Assembly (NCBI GenBank): GCA_021647505.1
Contig: JAKIUN010000042.1
Coordinates: forward strand, 1-33,738
Source: Gammaproteobacteria bacterium
GTDB taxonomy: Bacteria; Pseudomonadota; Gammaproteobacteria; SZUA-152
DNA: 33,738 nt
Direction: 5' to 3'
Positions 17,949 to 27,021 of this stretch are shown piece after piece; the first letter of the stretch is position 1; every line of letters starts with the position of its first letter. The translations under genes and the position numbers were made by a program. Under the pieces are notes generated by a model. The model saw only the letters and a list, made by a program, of their open reading frames with translations, was not told where the DNA came from and made no database searches.

Positions 17949-19733
17949 CTATTCCGGCGCCGTGTCCACATTGCGTTGCAGCCACAACTCCAACAGGGCC
18001 AGGTGCCACAGCTTGCTACCCTGTAGTTTGGTGAAATACTGATCCGGCGCCGCCAGCAGTTTGTCCACATAGGCACGCTCGTAGACCCCGCGCCGACGGC
18101 AGGCGCTGGAATCGAGAATATCACGCATGAATTCGAGAAAGTCACCGCGCACATATTTCAATGCCGGCATGGGAAAATAGCCCTTTGGCCGATCGATGAC
18201 TGAGTCCGGGATCAACCCACGGGCAATGCGCTTGAGCATGTGTTTGCCGCCGGACATGAGCTTCAGCTCCGGCGGCATGCGCATGGCCAGTTCCACCAGT
18301 TCGTGGTCGAGGAAGGGCACTCGCGCCTCCAGGCCCCAGGCCATGGTCATGTTGTCGACGCGCTTGACAGGGTCATCGACGATCAGGGTAGTGACGTCGA
18401 AGCGCAGTACCCGATCGAGAAAAGTGTCGGCGCCCGCCTCGGCTAGACGCTCACGCACCAGCCGCGAGGTCGGGTCGCCGCCACGGTAGGGCTCGGTAAC
18501 GGCTTCGAGGAATTCGCTGTGCGGGCGGTCAAAATAATGCCGTGCAAAGCGCTCAAGATCGCTGCCCTGGTCGGCATCCATCTGCGGATACCAGAAATAA
18601 CCGCCAAACACCTCATCCGCTCCCTGGCCACTCTGCACCACTTTTACGTCCTGCGAAACACGCTCGGCGAGCAGATAAAAGGCCACCGCATCCTGCCCCA
18701 CCATCGGTTCGGCCATATTGTCGACGGCATCCGGCAGATGCGGCAACACCTCACTGTTGGGGATGTGGTATTTGGTGTGGCGCGTACCGAAGCGTTCCAC
18801 CACCGCATCGGAGTACACAAACTCGCTGCCCACCTCATCGGCCACATCCTCGAAACCAATGGAGAAGGTGCGCAGATCCTCGACTCCCGCCTCGGCCAGC
18901 AGCCCTACTAACAGACTGGAATCCAGACCACCCGAAAGCAATACGCCCACCGGCACATCGGCCACCGTCAGGCGGCGCTCCACGGCCTTGCGCAGGGCAT
19001 CGTGAATCCGCTGAATCCACTCTTGTTCGGACGTCGGCTCGGCGGGACGGGTGGCGTCCAGGCGCCAGTATTGCCGGGACTGTATCTGTCCATCCGGGGT
19101 GATGGTAAGCGCGTGGCCGGGAGCCAGTTTGCGCACACCGTTGAGAATAGTGTGCGGCGCGGGTATCACGGCGTGCAGGGTAAGCTGGTGGTGCAACCCC
19201 ACCGGGTCGATGCTTTTATCCACCCCGCCGGCAGCCAGCAACGCCTGTGTGTTGGAGGCAAAACGAAAGCCGCTATTCACCAGTGAATAATAGAAGGGCT
19301 TGATGCCCAGGCGGTCACGCGCTGCGAACAAATACTGCCGAGCTTCGTCCCAGATAGCGAAAGCGAACATGCCGTGCAGCTCTTCGACGCAGCGTTCGCC
19401 CCAGTGATGATAGGCCTTGAGAATCACTTCGGTATCGCCATCGGAGAAGAAACGGTAACCCACCGCTTGCAGCTCCGCACGTAGGGCCTTGTAGTTGTAG
19501 ATGGCGCCGTTGAACACCAGCGACAGACCCAACTCTTTGTCGACCATGGGCTGGTGTGAACGTGCGGAGAGATCGATCACCGACAGCCGCCGGTGGCCCA
19601 GTCCCAGCGGGCCATTAAAGTGCATACCCTCGTCGTCCGGGCCGCGCCGGGCCAGCTTTCCGTTCATGGCCACGATGGTCGCCGCCTCGGAAGACCCGCC
19701 ATCGAAACGCAATTCACCGCAAATACCGCACAT
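17949..19733 (-). CDS. Asparagine-synthetase-type glutamine amidotransferase, probably N-acetylglutaminylglutamine amide synthase
   Basis: A 594-residue two-domain enzyme. The class II glutaminase domain starts with the nucleophile Cys2 (MCGICGELRFDGG) and has RRGPDDEG, GHRRLSVIDLS and LVFNGAIYNY. The synthetase domain has the PPi loop SGGLDSS at 267-273 and SGQGADEVFGGY. The start CGICGELRFDG and the overall length are the pattern of the amidotransferase that makes the osmoprotectant N-acetylglutaminylglutamine amide (TIGR03104 group) rather than housekeeping AsnB. Its usual partner, an acetyltransferase/ATP-grasp synthetase, is not adjacent, so plain asparagine synthetase remains possible. 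The initiator ATG at 19733 must be right because Cys2 is the nucleophile. Confidence 0.85.
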   Translation of the reverse strand: MCGICGELRFDGGSSEAATIVAMNGKLARRGPDDEGMHFNGPLGLGHRRLSVIDLSARSHQPMVDKELGLSLVFNGAIYNYKALRAELQAVGYRFFSDGDTEVILKAYHHWGERCVEELHGMFAFAIWDEARQYLFAARDRLGIKPFYYSLVNSGFRFASNTQALLAAGGVDKSIDPVGLHHQLTLHAVIPAPHTILNGVRKLAPGHALTITPDGQIQSRQYWRLDATRPAEPTSEQEWIQRIHDALRKAVERRLTVADVPVGVLLSGGLDSSLLVGLLAEAGVEDLRTFSIGFEDVADEVGSEFVYSDAVVERFGTRHTKYHIPNSEVLPHLPDAVDNMAEPMVGQDAVAFYLLAERVSQDVKVVQSGQGADEVFGGYFWYPQMDADQGSDLERFARHYFDRPHSEFLEAVTEPYRGGDPTSRLVRERLAEAGADTFLDRVLRFDVTTLIVDDPVKRVDNMTMAWGLEARVPFLDHELVELAMRMPPELKLMSGGKHMLKRIARGLIPDSVIDRPKGYFPMPALKYVRGDFLEFMRDILDSSACRRRGVYERAYVDKLLAAPDQYFTKLQGSKLWHLALLELWLQRNVDTAPE

Positions 19734-19792
19734 ATCGCCATCCAGAAATCAAAAATGGCATTCTACCCGAAACCTATGGCGGTAAAATATTC

Positions 19793-19958
19793 GCCACGGA
19801 GACACGGAGAAAACCATTGAACTCATGACTCCATTCCGCAGTATTACGCATCCTGTGGCGCTCAGCATACCCCACTGACAGCAGATTTTACTGCCAAGTC
19901 TACGCCACACGGCAGAGCGCTATCGCGAAAAACTCTGTGTACTCCGTGCCTCCGTGGC
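19793..19958. repeat. Inverted repeat, GCCACGGAGACACGGAG type
   Basis: 17-base arms at 19793-19809 and 19942-19958 pair with one mismatch around about 130 bases, filling the divergent spacer between the amidotransferase and the DUF1571-like gene. It resembles widespread CACGGAG-type palindromic repeats; no open frame. Confidence 0.65.
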
Positions 19959-19991
19959 CAATGAGCAAACCCGGTGATATGGTTATTCGCC

Positions 19992-20720
19992 ATGAAGTAC
20001 GCCGCTATACTCTGCCTGTTCCTCGCCGCACTGCCCCTGCACGCCGACGACAGCGTTGTGAATTTCGAGCAGGTCATCGCCGGCATGCAGGCCGCTGCCA
20101 GTAAAGTCCGCGATGCCACCTATATTATCCACAAACAGGAATATGCCGATGGCAGCCAGCAGCCCGCCGAACGCATTGCCGTCACGTATCGCGCACCTAA
20201 TGACGTCTACCTGAAATGGCTCGGGCCCAAATACCACGGCCGTGAACTGCTATTCCGCCCTGGCTGGAACAGGGATCACCTACGAATCAGCCTCGGCCGC
20301 TGGCTGCCAACTGTAAACCTGGATCCGCACGGCGGCCTCGCCATGCGCGGCAATCGCCACAGCATCTATCAACTGCCCTTTCCCGCCATCGCCGTCAACT
20401 TCCTGGACTCGGCGGCACTGATCAAGGCGAATCCTGCGCTACAGGTGAACATCACTGGCCTCGGCGAGCAATGGCACTTCGGTGAAACCGGCCACTGCTA
20501 CCGCTTGCTGTTGCCGAAAGACAGGGAGCCGCAGCTCTATGCCGCCGAGGTCATGCTCTGCGTCAGCCAACGCACGGGCTTGCCGTTGCATATCCGTTCA
20601 TGGGACGTGGAGGATGGCCAACGGCGGCAGGTGGAGGATTACGGTTATGAAAGCGTGCGGCTGAATGGGGGGCTGGAGGATCGGGACTTCGACCCGGACA
20701 ATCCGGCGTATGACTTTTGA
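19992..20720 (+). CDS. Secreted DUF1571-like protein
   Basis: A 242-residue exported protein of unknown function. Signal peptide MKYAAILCLFLAALPLHADD (cleavage after LHA). The body carries the DUF1571 pattern: a helix with repeated small residues (VIAGMQAAASKVRDATYII), then RIAVTYRAPNDVYLKWLGPKYHGRELLFRPGWN and the beta-rich continuation ending in YGYESVRLNGGLEDRDFD. This layout resembles LolA-like beta-sheet lipid carriers, which is inference. The ATG at 19992 gives a proper signal sequence; a GTG at 19974 would prepend six residues. Divergent from the amidotransferase. Confidence 0.75.
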   Translation: MKYAAILCLFLAALPLHADDSVVNFEQVIAGMQAAASKVRDATYIIHKQEYADGSQQPAERIAVTYRAPNDVYLKWLGPKYHGRELLFRPGWNRDHLRISLGRWLPTVNLDPHGGLAMRGNRHSIYQLPFPAIAVNFLDSAALIKANPALQVNITGLGEQWHFGETGHCYRLLLPKDREPQLYAAEVMLCVSQRTGLPLHIRSWDVEDGQRRQVEDYGYESVRLNGGLEDRDFDPDNPAYDF

Positions 20721-20856
20721 GCGGGGTAGATTTCCCAGGGATCCCTTTCAACGCTGAAGACGCAAAGGTTTGTGTTTTTTCCCGCTACACCATGCCCTGA
20801 AACAGCATTAGTCAACCGCGTGGGCACAAAAACGTGCCCATATATGGTCTCCTCCC
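20721..20856. other. Spacer with a short perfect hairpin
   Basis: No gene. TGGGCAC at 20821-20827 pairs with GTGCCCA at 20834-20840 around a six-base loop. No T-run follows on the plus strand, so it is not a clear terminator for the upstream gene. The stretch ends in GGTCTCCTCCC, repeated on the far side of the MITE. Confidence 0.35.
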
Positions 20857-20998
20857 AATGTCATTAAGTTAACAAAATCACGACTGTTTTGTAGGTTGGC
20901 GGTGACGAAGGAACCCCAACATTGTTGGCTTCGTTGGGGTTCGCAGGCTCACCACCAACCTACAACAAGCAGGATCTCAGGCTTAATTTAATGGCATT
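20857..20998. mobile_element. MITE-like dispersed repeat, copy 2 (142 bases)
   Basis: About 95% identical to 14958-15100, same orientation, with the same terminal inverted repeats (AATGTCATTAAGTTAA / TTAATTTAATGGCATT). It is flanked by an 11-base direct repeat GGTCTCCTCCC at 20846-20856 and 21000-21010, which looks like a target-site duplication (exact length depends on where the ends are set; six bases, TCTCCT, if the inverted repeat includes CCC/GGG). It lies 77 bases past the stop of the hydantoinase-B gene. Confidence 0.88.
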
Positions 20999-21075
20999 GG
21001 GTCTCCTCCCATTTTGCAAGATCGAACTTGTGACACCGCAGAGCGGTGTAACGAGTCAAATTAAACAATGGCTCC

Positions 21076-22623
21076 CTACGAACCCCAGCCACCTCCCCCC
21101 GGCGTCTCCACTGTCAGGCGTTCGCCGGCCTGCGCCTCATAGCCAACCTTGGGCGGAAGCCCGTCACCATTGCGCAGATTGCGGCCCACCGCCCCGTCAC
21201 CACCGCCCTGCAAACCCCACGGGGTATGGGTACGACGCTCGGTGAGCAAAGTCACGGTGGTCGGCGCAAGAAATTCAAACTCACGGATCAGGCCATCGCC
21301 GCCGCAATGCCGACCCGTACCGCCGGAGCCGGCGCGCAGGGCATAACGGCGAATACGCAGCGGGTAGTGGCTCTCCAATACCTCGATAGGTGTGTTGAGG
21401 GTATTGGTCATGTGGGTCTGCACGGCGCTAAGGCCGGGGCCGCGCGGGCCAGCACCCATGCCGCCACCGATGGTTTCGTAATAATCCCACTCACTGCCCG
21501 CAGCGCGCGAGCCCATGGCGAGATTGTTCATGCTGCCATGACTGGCGGCGGCGATGGTACCGGGCAGGGCCTGGGTCAGCGCACCTAGCACCACGTCGAC
21601 AACACGGGTGCTGGTTTCGACGTTGCCGGCAGCCACCGCAGCGGGACGGCGGGCGTTGAGCAGGCAGCCTTCGGGGGCATGGATGTCGATACTGCGGAAG
21701 CTGCCACTAGCGGCCGGCGTGTGGGCCGGCATCAGGCAGCGGAAGGCGTAATACACGCCGGCGGCGGCCACCGACAGCGGGCAGTTAATGTTACCGGTGG
21801 TCTGTGCTGCGGTGCCGACGAAGTCGACGCGAATATGGTGGCCGCTGACGTGGAGACTCACCTTGATGGGCAGGTCAGTATTGCCGCAGCCATCGTCATC
21901 CATCCAGTCACAGAAGTGGTACTCACCATCGGGGATGGCCGACAGGGCGCTCTGCGCCAGGCGTTCGGCGTAGTCATTGAGTTGTTGCAGGCCACCTTTA
22001 TAGGCCGCGACACCATGACCGGTTTCGCCCATACCCTCGACCAGCGCCCGCAGCCGCGTCAGTCCGGTGCGATTAGCGCTGATCTGCGCGGCGAAATCAC
22101 CGCGCGACTGCTGCGGGTTGGCCGTCACCCCGGCGATATGTTGCAACATAGCCTCATCCAGCTTGCCAGCACGCAGCAGGTGCGAGGGTGGAATAATCAG
22201 CCCTTCTTCGTCGAGACGCCGTGAAATGGGCATGGAGCCGGGCATGCTGGCGCCGATGTCGGCATGGTGGGCACGATTGACAATGAAACCCACTAACCCA
22301 TCCGCCACGTACAGAGGGGCAATCAGGGTAATGTCGGGCAGATGCGTGCCACCAAGGAAGGGGTCATTGAGGATCACCATGTCACCGGGCGACCAGTCCA
22401 CCTCACGCACGATGCCGCGCATGGCATAGGCCATGGAACCGAGGTGCACGGGGATATGCGCGGCCTGCGCGCAAAGTTCGCCACCGGCGTCGAACACGGC
22501 GCAGGAATAGTCCAGGCGATCCTTGATGTTGGGCGAAAAGGCCGTGCGTTGCAGTACCGCACCCATTTCGTCACATACCGCCTCGATGCGGCTGGCGAAA
22601 ATGCTGAGTTCGATGGCGTTCAT
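21076..22623 (-). CDS. Hydantoinase B / oxoprolinase family protein (HyuB-like)
   Basis: A 515-residue protein related to N-methylhydantoinase subunit B and the C-terminal half of 5-oxoprolinase, enzymes that open cyclic amides using ATP (with a HyuA partner). Family features: [26 protein letters not shown] at the N-terminus, [61 protein letters not shown] and the glycine-rich end [10 protein letters not shown]. The start at 22623 (MNAIELSIF) aligns with typical HyuB; ATG 22647 and TTG 22677 are in frame. No ribosome-binding site decides it. No hyuA neighbours it on either side, which is unusual. Confidence 0.88.
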   Translation of the reverse strand: MNAIELSIFASRIEAVCDEMGAVLQRTAFSPNIKDRLDYSCAVFDAGGELCAQAAHIPVHLGSMAYAMRGIVREVDWSPGDMVILNDPFLGGTHLPDITLIAPLYVADGLVGFIVNRAHHADIGASMPGSMPISRRLDEEGLIIPPSHLLRAGKLDEAMLQHIAGVTANPQQSRGDFAAQISANRTGLTRLRALVEGMGETGHGVAAYKGGLQQLNDYAERLAQSALSAIPDGEYHFCDWMDDDGCGNTDLPIKVSLHVSGHHIRVDFVGTAAQTTGNINCPLSVAAAGVYYAFRCLMPAHTPAASGSFRSIDIHAPEGCLLNARRPAAVAAGNVETSTRVVDVVLGALTQALPGTIAAASHGSMNNLAMGSRAAGSEWDYYETIGGGMGAGPRGPGLSAVQTHMTNTLNTPIEVLESHYPLRIRRYALRAGSGGTGRHCGGDGLIREFEFLAPTTVTLLTERRTHTPWGLQGGGDGAVGRNLRNGDGLPPKVGYEAQAGERLTVETPGGGGWGS

Positions 22624-22685
22624 GGCAGACAGTAGTGTACTCCCCATATTAAACCCGATAAAAACACTATTTCTCAATCACCGCT

Positions 22686-22706
22686 GGAGCGGGCATAACC
22701 CGCTCC
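22686..22706. repeat. Short hairpin (REP-like) in divergent hyuB/sodB spacer
   Basis: GGAGCGGG at 22686-22693 pairs perfectly with CCCGCTCC at 22699-22706 around CATAA. It resembles a single REP unit. It lies upstream of both neighbouring genes, so it is not a terminator for either. Confidence 0.45.
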
Positions 22707-22732
22707 ACGAAACCCTTATCGTAGGCTTTTCG

Positions 22733-22761
22733 TTGGTTATTGCCGTCAATCAGGTTAGAAT
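22733..22761 (+). promoter_or_regulatory. Candidate promoter of sodB
   Basis: TTGGTT at 22733-22738, a 17-base spacer and TAGAAT at 22756-22761. The start would be near 22768, leaving an approximately 98-base leader. Prediction only. Confidence 0.4.
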
Positions 22762-22865
22762 GAGTCCAGCTCATCGCCAAGTCTGATGCCAACCGCTAGA
22801 ATAGGTGGTTGCAGCGAGCCCCGATTTACCACCTAACGTCAAACAGATCGACAGGAGAACACCCG

Positions 22866-23447
22866 ATGGCACATGAATTGCCTGCACTGCCCTACGCCCA
22901 GGACGCACTCGAGCCGCATATTTCCGCTGAGACACTGGAATACCACTACGGCAAGCATCACCAGACCTACGTCACCAACCTGAACAATCTCATCGAGGGC
23001 ACCGAATTCGCCGATGCCTCTCTCGAAGACATTATCATGAAAGCCAGTGGTGGCCTGTTCAACAATGCAGCCCAGGTCTGGAACCACACCTTCTACTGGA
23101 ACTGCCTGAGCCCCAACGGCGGTGGCGAGCCCAGCGGTGACCTGGCCACGGCCATCGACAATACCTTTGGTTCCTTCGATGACTTCAAGCAACAGTTCGC
23201 CACCGCCTGCGCCACCAACTTCGGCTCCGGCTGGACCTGGCTGGTGAAGAACAGCGACGGCAACATCGAGATCGTCAATACCAGCAACGCCGGCAGCCCC
23301 CTGACCGCCGGCCAGACCCCTCTGCTGACCTGTGACGTGTGGGAACACGCCTACTACATCGACTACCGCAACGCACGCCCCAAGTACGTCGAGCATTTCT
23401 GGAATCTGGTCAACTGGAACTTTGTGGCGAACAATTTTGCTGGCTAG
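22866..23447 (+). CDS. sodB: Iron superoxide dismutase
   Basis: Dismutates superoxide in the cytoplasm. The 193-residue protein is colinear with E. coli SodB ([46 protein letters not shown]). Metal ligands H27, H74, D157 ([11 protein letters not shown]) and H161 are all present. [20 protein letters not shown] and the glutamine in AAQ mark the iron rather than manganese type. AGGAGA lies 8 bases before the ATG. A rho-independent-like hairpin follows the stop by 23 bases, so it is likely monocistronic. Confidence 0.97.
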   Translation: MAHELPALPYAQDALEPHISAETLEYHYGKHHQTYVTNLNNLIEGTEFADASLEDIIMKASGGLFNNAAQVWNHTFYWNCLSPNGGGEPSGDLATAIDNTFGSFDDFKQQFATACATNFGSGWTWLVKNSDGNIEIVNTSNAGSPLTAGQTPLLTCDVWEHAYYIDYRNARPKYVEHFWNLVNWNFVANNFAG

Positions 23448-23470
23448 AAAAGCCTGTTAATCCATACGTA

Positions 23471-23491
23471 AAAGGGGCTATCGGCCCCTTT
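23471..23491 (+). terminator. Rho-independent-like terminator of sodB
   Basis: AAAGGGGC at 23471-23478 pairs with GCCCCTTT at 23484-23491 around TATCG, 24 bases after the sodB stop. The 3' side ends in only three Ts, so efficiency is uncertain. Confidence 0.6.
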
Positions 23492-23503
23492 CGCACCCAA
23501 GGT

Positions 23504-23785
23504 GCGCTGGTGATCTGCACAAGCTGGCTGATGGTCGATGCCGCCTTCGAAATCGGCCAGCATACCGATATTGCACCACTGCTGGCCAAGCAGGTTCCCG
23601 AGTGGTTTAACCGCCTCCCCATACTCAAAAATACCGCCGGCTATTTTCTCCATGGCAATTTCGATCCCCTCGATCTACTCTCCCTCTCCCTCTCCCTCTC
23701 CCTCGGGGCCTTGATGGCCTTTGTACTGATCCTCGCTACCCGGCGCTTCGCCTTCTCGGGCGACGGCGCGACGGACGGTGTATAA
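23504..23785 (+). pseudogene. Remnant of a small membrane protein (VanZ-like C-terminus)
   Basis: An open frame directly behind the sodB terminator encodes a sequence typical of the end of a VanZ-type small membrane protein: TSWLMVDAAFEIGQ, LLAKQVPEWFNRLP, GYFLHGNFDPLDLL, then a hydrophobic helix ending ALMAFVLILATRR. No N-terminal half, start codon with ribosome-binding site, or upstream promoter is visible; the only internal ATG (23531) lacks one. The helix is partly coded by a hexanucleotide repeat (Ser-Leu times four). Most likely a gene remnant, less likely an 84-residue gene starting at 23531. Confidence 0.45.
23681..23704 (+). repeat. Hexanucleotide microsatellite (TCCCTC)4
   Basis: Four perfect tandem TCCCTC units, preceded by CTC. 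In the open frame each unit encodes Ser-Leu inside a predicted transmembrane helix; unit gain or loss keeps the frame. Confidence 0.9.
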
Positions 23786-23786
23786 T
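23781..23786 (+). promoter_or_regulatory. Possible -10 box of lipA
   Basis: A perfect TATAAT at 23781-23786, about 32 bases before the lipA ATG, with no good -35 at the right distance. It overlaps the stop codon of the upstream remnant. Confidence 0.35.
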
Positions 23787-23817
23787 TCCCGCCCTATAAC
23801 ATCCCCCGGCCCAAGCC

Positions 23818-24777
23818 ATGAGCAAGAAACCTAAACCCATCCAACGCGGCGTCCCCCTGCGTGGTGCAGAAAAGGTCGCGCGCATCCCGATCAAGGTGGA
23901 GCCCAGCACTTCCGTGCAGCGCAAGCCGCGCTGGATTCGTGCCAAGGCCCCCACCAGCGCCGAAGCCATGCGGGTGAAAAAACTCCTGCGTGAGCATAAG
24001 CTGGTCACGGTGTGCGAAGAGGCCGCCTGCCCCAATCTGGGTGAATGCTTCAGCCACGGCACCGCCACCTTTATGATCATGGGCGAGATCTGCACCCGCC
24101 GCTGCCCCTTCTGTGACGTCGCCCACGGTCGCCCGGAACCGCTGGATACCGACGAGCCGGCCAATCTTGCCCGCACCATCGGCCTGCTAAATCTGAAATA
24201 CGTGGTAATCACCTCGGTAGATCGCGATGACCTGCGTGATGGTGGCGCCGGGCATTTTGCGGATTGCATCCGTGCCGTGCGCGAAACCAACCCACAGATC
24301 CGCATCGAGATTCTGGTACCGGACTTCCGTGGCCGCATGGACACGGCGCTGGCAATCATGGAGCAGGCCCCGCCGGATGTCTTCAACCACAATCTGGAAA
24401 ATGTGCCACGCCTGTATAAAAAAATTCGCCCTGGGGCGAGCTATGCCTGGTCACTGAAACTTATTCAGCGCTTCAAGAAAATGTGCCCGAATGTGCCCAC
24501 CAAATCAGGGCTAATGATGGGGCTTGGCGAGAGTTTCGATGAAGTCGTCGAGGTACTCAAAGACCTGCGCGCCCACGATTGCGACATGCTGACCCTTGGC
24601 CAGTATCTGCAACCCAGCCTGCACCACCTGCCGGTGGATCGTTTCGTTACCCCCGAAGAGTTTGACCGACTGGCCGAGGTTGCCCGCGAACTGGGATTCA
24701 AGCATGTCGCCAGCGGCCCCATGGTGCGCTCGTCCTACCATGCCGACCTGCAGGCAACAGGGGTAATGAAGGACTGA
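23818..24777 (+). CDS. lipA: Lipoyl synthase
   Basis: Radical-SAM enzyme that inserts two sulfurs into octanoyl groups on E2 and GcvH proteins. The 319 residues contain both cluster motifs: auxiliary [12 protein letters not shown] (C66, C71, C77) and radical-SAM CTRRCPFC (C92, C96, C99). The conserved ending [11 protein letters not shown] supplies the serine that ligates the auxiliary cluster. Length and sequence are standard. lipB, often upstream, is absent here. The start at ATG 23818 has no strong ribosome-binding site. Confidence 0.97.
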   Translation: MSKKPKPIQRGVPLRGAEKVARIPIKVEPSTSVQRKPRWIRAKAPTSAEAMRVKKLLREHKLVTVCEEAACPNLGECFSHGTATFMIMGEICTRRCPFCDVAHGRPEPLDTDEPANLARTIGLLNLKYVVITSVDRDDLRDGGAGHFADCIRAVRETNPQIRIEILVPDFRGRMDTALAIMEQAPPDVFNHNLENVPRLYKKIRPGASYAWSLKLIQRFKKMCPNVPTKSGLMMGLGESFDEVVEVLKDLRAHDCDMLTLGQYLQPSLHHLPVDRFVTPEEFDRLAEVARELGFKHVASGPMVRSSYHADLQATGVMKD

Positions 24778-25088
24778 GGTCTCAGTGCAGAGGACTGTGT
24801 AGAATGGCACTTATCTTAACCCATACTTGAGTCGCAACTTACGTAAATAATTGATTATACTGCCATAAACGTAGCCTGGGTTGAGCCTGTGAAACCCGGG
24901 GGAGGCGGCACGATAAACTCCCGGGTTTCGCTACGCTCAACCCAGGCTACTTGCTGAGTAGTGTCTCTCACTCCTCAGCCCTCAAGCCGTTAGTCAGGTT
25001 CCGCGCAACAATCGAAAGCCACCATTCAAATCCCTGAAAAGGGTAGAATCGAACATTCCGCACATTACCTAAAGAAAAAAGGAACACT
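24778..25088. other. lipA-sat spacer
   Basis: 311 bases without a gene. It holds palindromic repeat family A copy 2 (24871-24950) and the untranslated leader of sat with AAGGA before its ATG. A TAGAAT at about 25046 could be a -10, but no matching -35 is seen. Confidence 0.4.
24871..24950. repeat. Palindromic repeat family A, copy 2 (GTAGCCTGGGTTGAGC type)
   Basis: An 80-base unit bounded by GTAGCCTGGGTTGAGC and GCTCAACCCAGGCTAC, with inner complementary GAAACCCGGG / CCCGGGTTTC. It is homologous to 1199-1270, whose left outer part has decayed. Found only between genes in this window. Confidence 0.8.
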
Positions 25089-26306
25089 ATGTCTCACTTA
25101 GTAAACCCCCACGGGGGAGGAGAGCTCAAACCGCTGCTGCTTGAAGGCGCCGCACTCGACGCCGAGCGGGCCCGTGCATCGAACCTGCTGCGGGTCAACA
25201 TTTCCTCACGAGAGGCAGGCGACCTGATCATGATGGGCATCGGCGGCTTTACACCGCTGAGTGGATTCATGACCCACGCAGACTGGCAAGGCGTCTGCGA
25301 TGGCATGAAAACCGCCGCCGGCCTGTTCTGGCCTATCCCCATCACCCTTTCTACGGATCAATCCACCGCCGCCACTATCACCGAGGGTGACGATATCGCC
25401 CTCTTCGATCCCGAGCGCAATGAGATTATTGCCACCATGGTGGTGACCGAGAAATACGCCATCGACAAAGCACACGAGTGCATGCAGATCTACAAGACCA
25501 CCGACAATGAGCATCCGGGCGTGAAGATGGTCATGGCCCAGGGCGGTGTCAATCTGGCCGGGCCGGTGAAGGTGCTCTCCCAGGGCGGTTTTCCGCAGGA
25601 ATACGGTAAACAATTCATGACCCCGGCAGAGACCCGTGCCGAATTCAACAAGCGTGGTTGGAAGACCATCGCCGCCTTCCAGACCCGTAACCCCATGCAT
25701 CGCTCACATGAATATCTGGCCAAAATCGCCATCGAGCTGCTGGACGGTGTACTGGTACACAGTCTGTTAGGCAAGCTAAAGCCTGGTGACATTCCGGCTA
25801 ACGTGCGTTCTGAGGCCATCGGTACCCTGATCGACAAGTATTTCGTCGACAATTCCGTGATCCAGGCCGGCTATCCGCTGGACATGCGCTATGCCGGCCC
25901 GCGCGAGGCCTTGTTACACGCCCTGTTCCGTCAGAATTACGGCTGCTCACATCTTATCGTTGGACGCGACCACGCCGGCGTCGGCGATTATTACGGCCCT
26001 TTCGACGCCCACCATATCTTCGATGAAATCCCCGTCGACGCACTGGAAACCCAACCGATGAAGATCGACTGGACCTTCTGGTGTGACAAGTGCGACGGTA
26101 TGGCTTCCATGAAGACCTGTCCGCACGACGCCGCTGATCGCATGCTGCTGTCCGGCACCAAGCTACGCAAAGCCCTGTCTGAAGGCGAAGAGGTATCTGT
26201 AAAGTTTTCCCGCCCCGAAGTACTGGCGATACTGCGTAAGTACTACGCCAGCCTAAAAGACGACGAAAAAGTAGAGGTAAAGCTGTCCGGCCATTCGGCC
26301 AAATAA
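25089..26306 (+). CDS. sat: Sulfate adenylyltransferase (ATP sulfurylase, Sat type)
   Basis: Interconverts sulfate plus ATP and APS plus pyrophosphate. The 405-residue single-chain protein has the catalytic motif [10 protein letters not shown] at 198-207, [15 protein letters not shown] near 289, and a cysteine/histidine zinc site CDKC...CPHD near 333-346. This is the homo-oligomeric Sat of dissimilatory sulfur metabolism, not the CysDN assimilatory enzyme; in sulfur oxidisers it works backwards, making ATP from APS formed by AprAB. AAGGA precedes the ATG. aprAB and other sulfur genes are not in the window, so an assimilatory use cannot be excluded. Confidence 0.95.
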   Translation: MSHLVNPHGGGELKPLLLEGAALDAERARASNLLRVNISSREAGDLIMMGIGGFTPLSGFMTHADWQGVCDGMKTAAGLFWPIPITLSTDQSTAATITEGDDIALFDPERNEIIATMVVTEKYAIDKAHECMQIYKTTDNEHPGVKMVMAQGGVNLAGPVKVLSQGGFPQEYGKQFMTPAETRAEFNKRGWKTIAAFQTRNPMHRSHEYLAKIAIELLDGVLVHSLLGKLKPGDIPANVRSEAIGTLIDKYFVDNSVIQAGYPLDMRYAGPREALLHALFRQNYGCSHLIVGRDHAGVGDYYGPFDAHHIFDEIPVDALETQPMKIDWTFWCDKCDGMASMKTCPHDAADRMLLSGTKLRKALSEGEEVSVKFSRPEVLAILRKYYASLKDDEKVEVKLSGHSAK

Positions 26307-26320
26307 TGCACGATATTTTA

Positions 26321-26395
26321 TAGGTAGGATGGGCACTAGCCACCGGTTTCACTGCATTCAAACCATGATGACAGGCCGTGCCCACCCTACCTGTA
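26321..26395. repeat. Palindromic repeat, TAGGTAGGATGGGCAC type
   Basis: TAGGTAGGATGGGCAC at 26321-26336 pairs with GTGCCCACCCTACCTGTA at 26378-26395, with two mismatches. It starts 15 bases after the sat stop and could protect the 3' end of that message. Confidence 0.7.
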
Positions 26396-26643
26396 ACGGC
26401 AACCAGCAGGAGAAACCTACTCGCCTATTTTCAAAAGACTACTGTGAATATGTCGCAAATATATCAACCAATATGTCACAGCATCACAACCATATGGTCA
26501 ATACCGTTGAAGAGAGGAAAATATCATGGAAAAATAAGTTATCAAGGACGGAAAGCAATGAAAATAGAACCATCAATACTACTTTGGGTCCACTTTAGAG
26601 CGTCAACGCCGCTGGATGAAAAATGAGCACCGGCCCTTCGGGT

Positions 26644-26736
26644 GCCTCTGAAAAAACGCCATACTGCGTTGTTCGTCGTTTATTTGGAACCACCAAACGT
26701 CTCTCCTCACGCCTTGTCTGGCGCTTTTTCAGAGGC
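26644..26736. repeat. Inverted repeat, GCCTCTGAAAAA type
   Basis: 18-base arms at 26644-26661 and 26719-26736 match with one difference around a 57-base centre. A separate small hairpin GCACC/GGGTGC overlaps its left edge. Sharp ends and lack of coding suggest a non-autonomous element. Confidence 0.7.
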
Positions 26737-27021
26737 AACAGGACTGTCAAAATGATTGAGAACACCCCCTAGGCTTGTTACCGGTGGTGATTGATTTGAA
26801 AATACATACAGAGCGGGGTATTTCGCGAAGGTGACACAGTATGATGATCGAGGGAAAGGACAGGGTCATGCGTTTTACCTATTTCCGATTTCCCTGTCTT
26901 TATGATTAATTAGTCCCGAATAAAGGTTAAAGCCACCGCCTTTAGGCGGTCAGATTTATCCGTGCCGCTTGTTGTATGGGTTGTTGAAGGTGCGTATGAA
27001 GGCCAGTTGTTTTGGTTGTCA

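Larger units (their letters stand above)
26307..26904. other. Gene-free stretch rich in palindromic repeats
   Basis: No supported gene. It contains the GTAGGATGGGCAC-type repeat (26321-26395) and the GCCTCTGAAAAA-type repeat (26644-26736), listed separately. Between them (26400-26640) the sequence becomes AT-rich; short open frames there lack ribosome-binding sites or recognisable features. Confidence 0.5.

Noticed and set aside
20821-20840. Terminator of the DUF1571-like gene
   Set aside because: The hairpin is 100 bases past the stop and has no T-run on the plus strand.
21679-22224. Plus-strand open frames opposite hyuB
   Set aside because: Antisense shadows of a conserved enzyme; no independent evidence.
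26329-26626. Overlapping small plus-strand open frames after sat
   Set aside because: They begin in or next to a palindromic repeat, lack ribosome-binding sites and show no conserved features.
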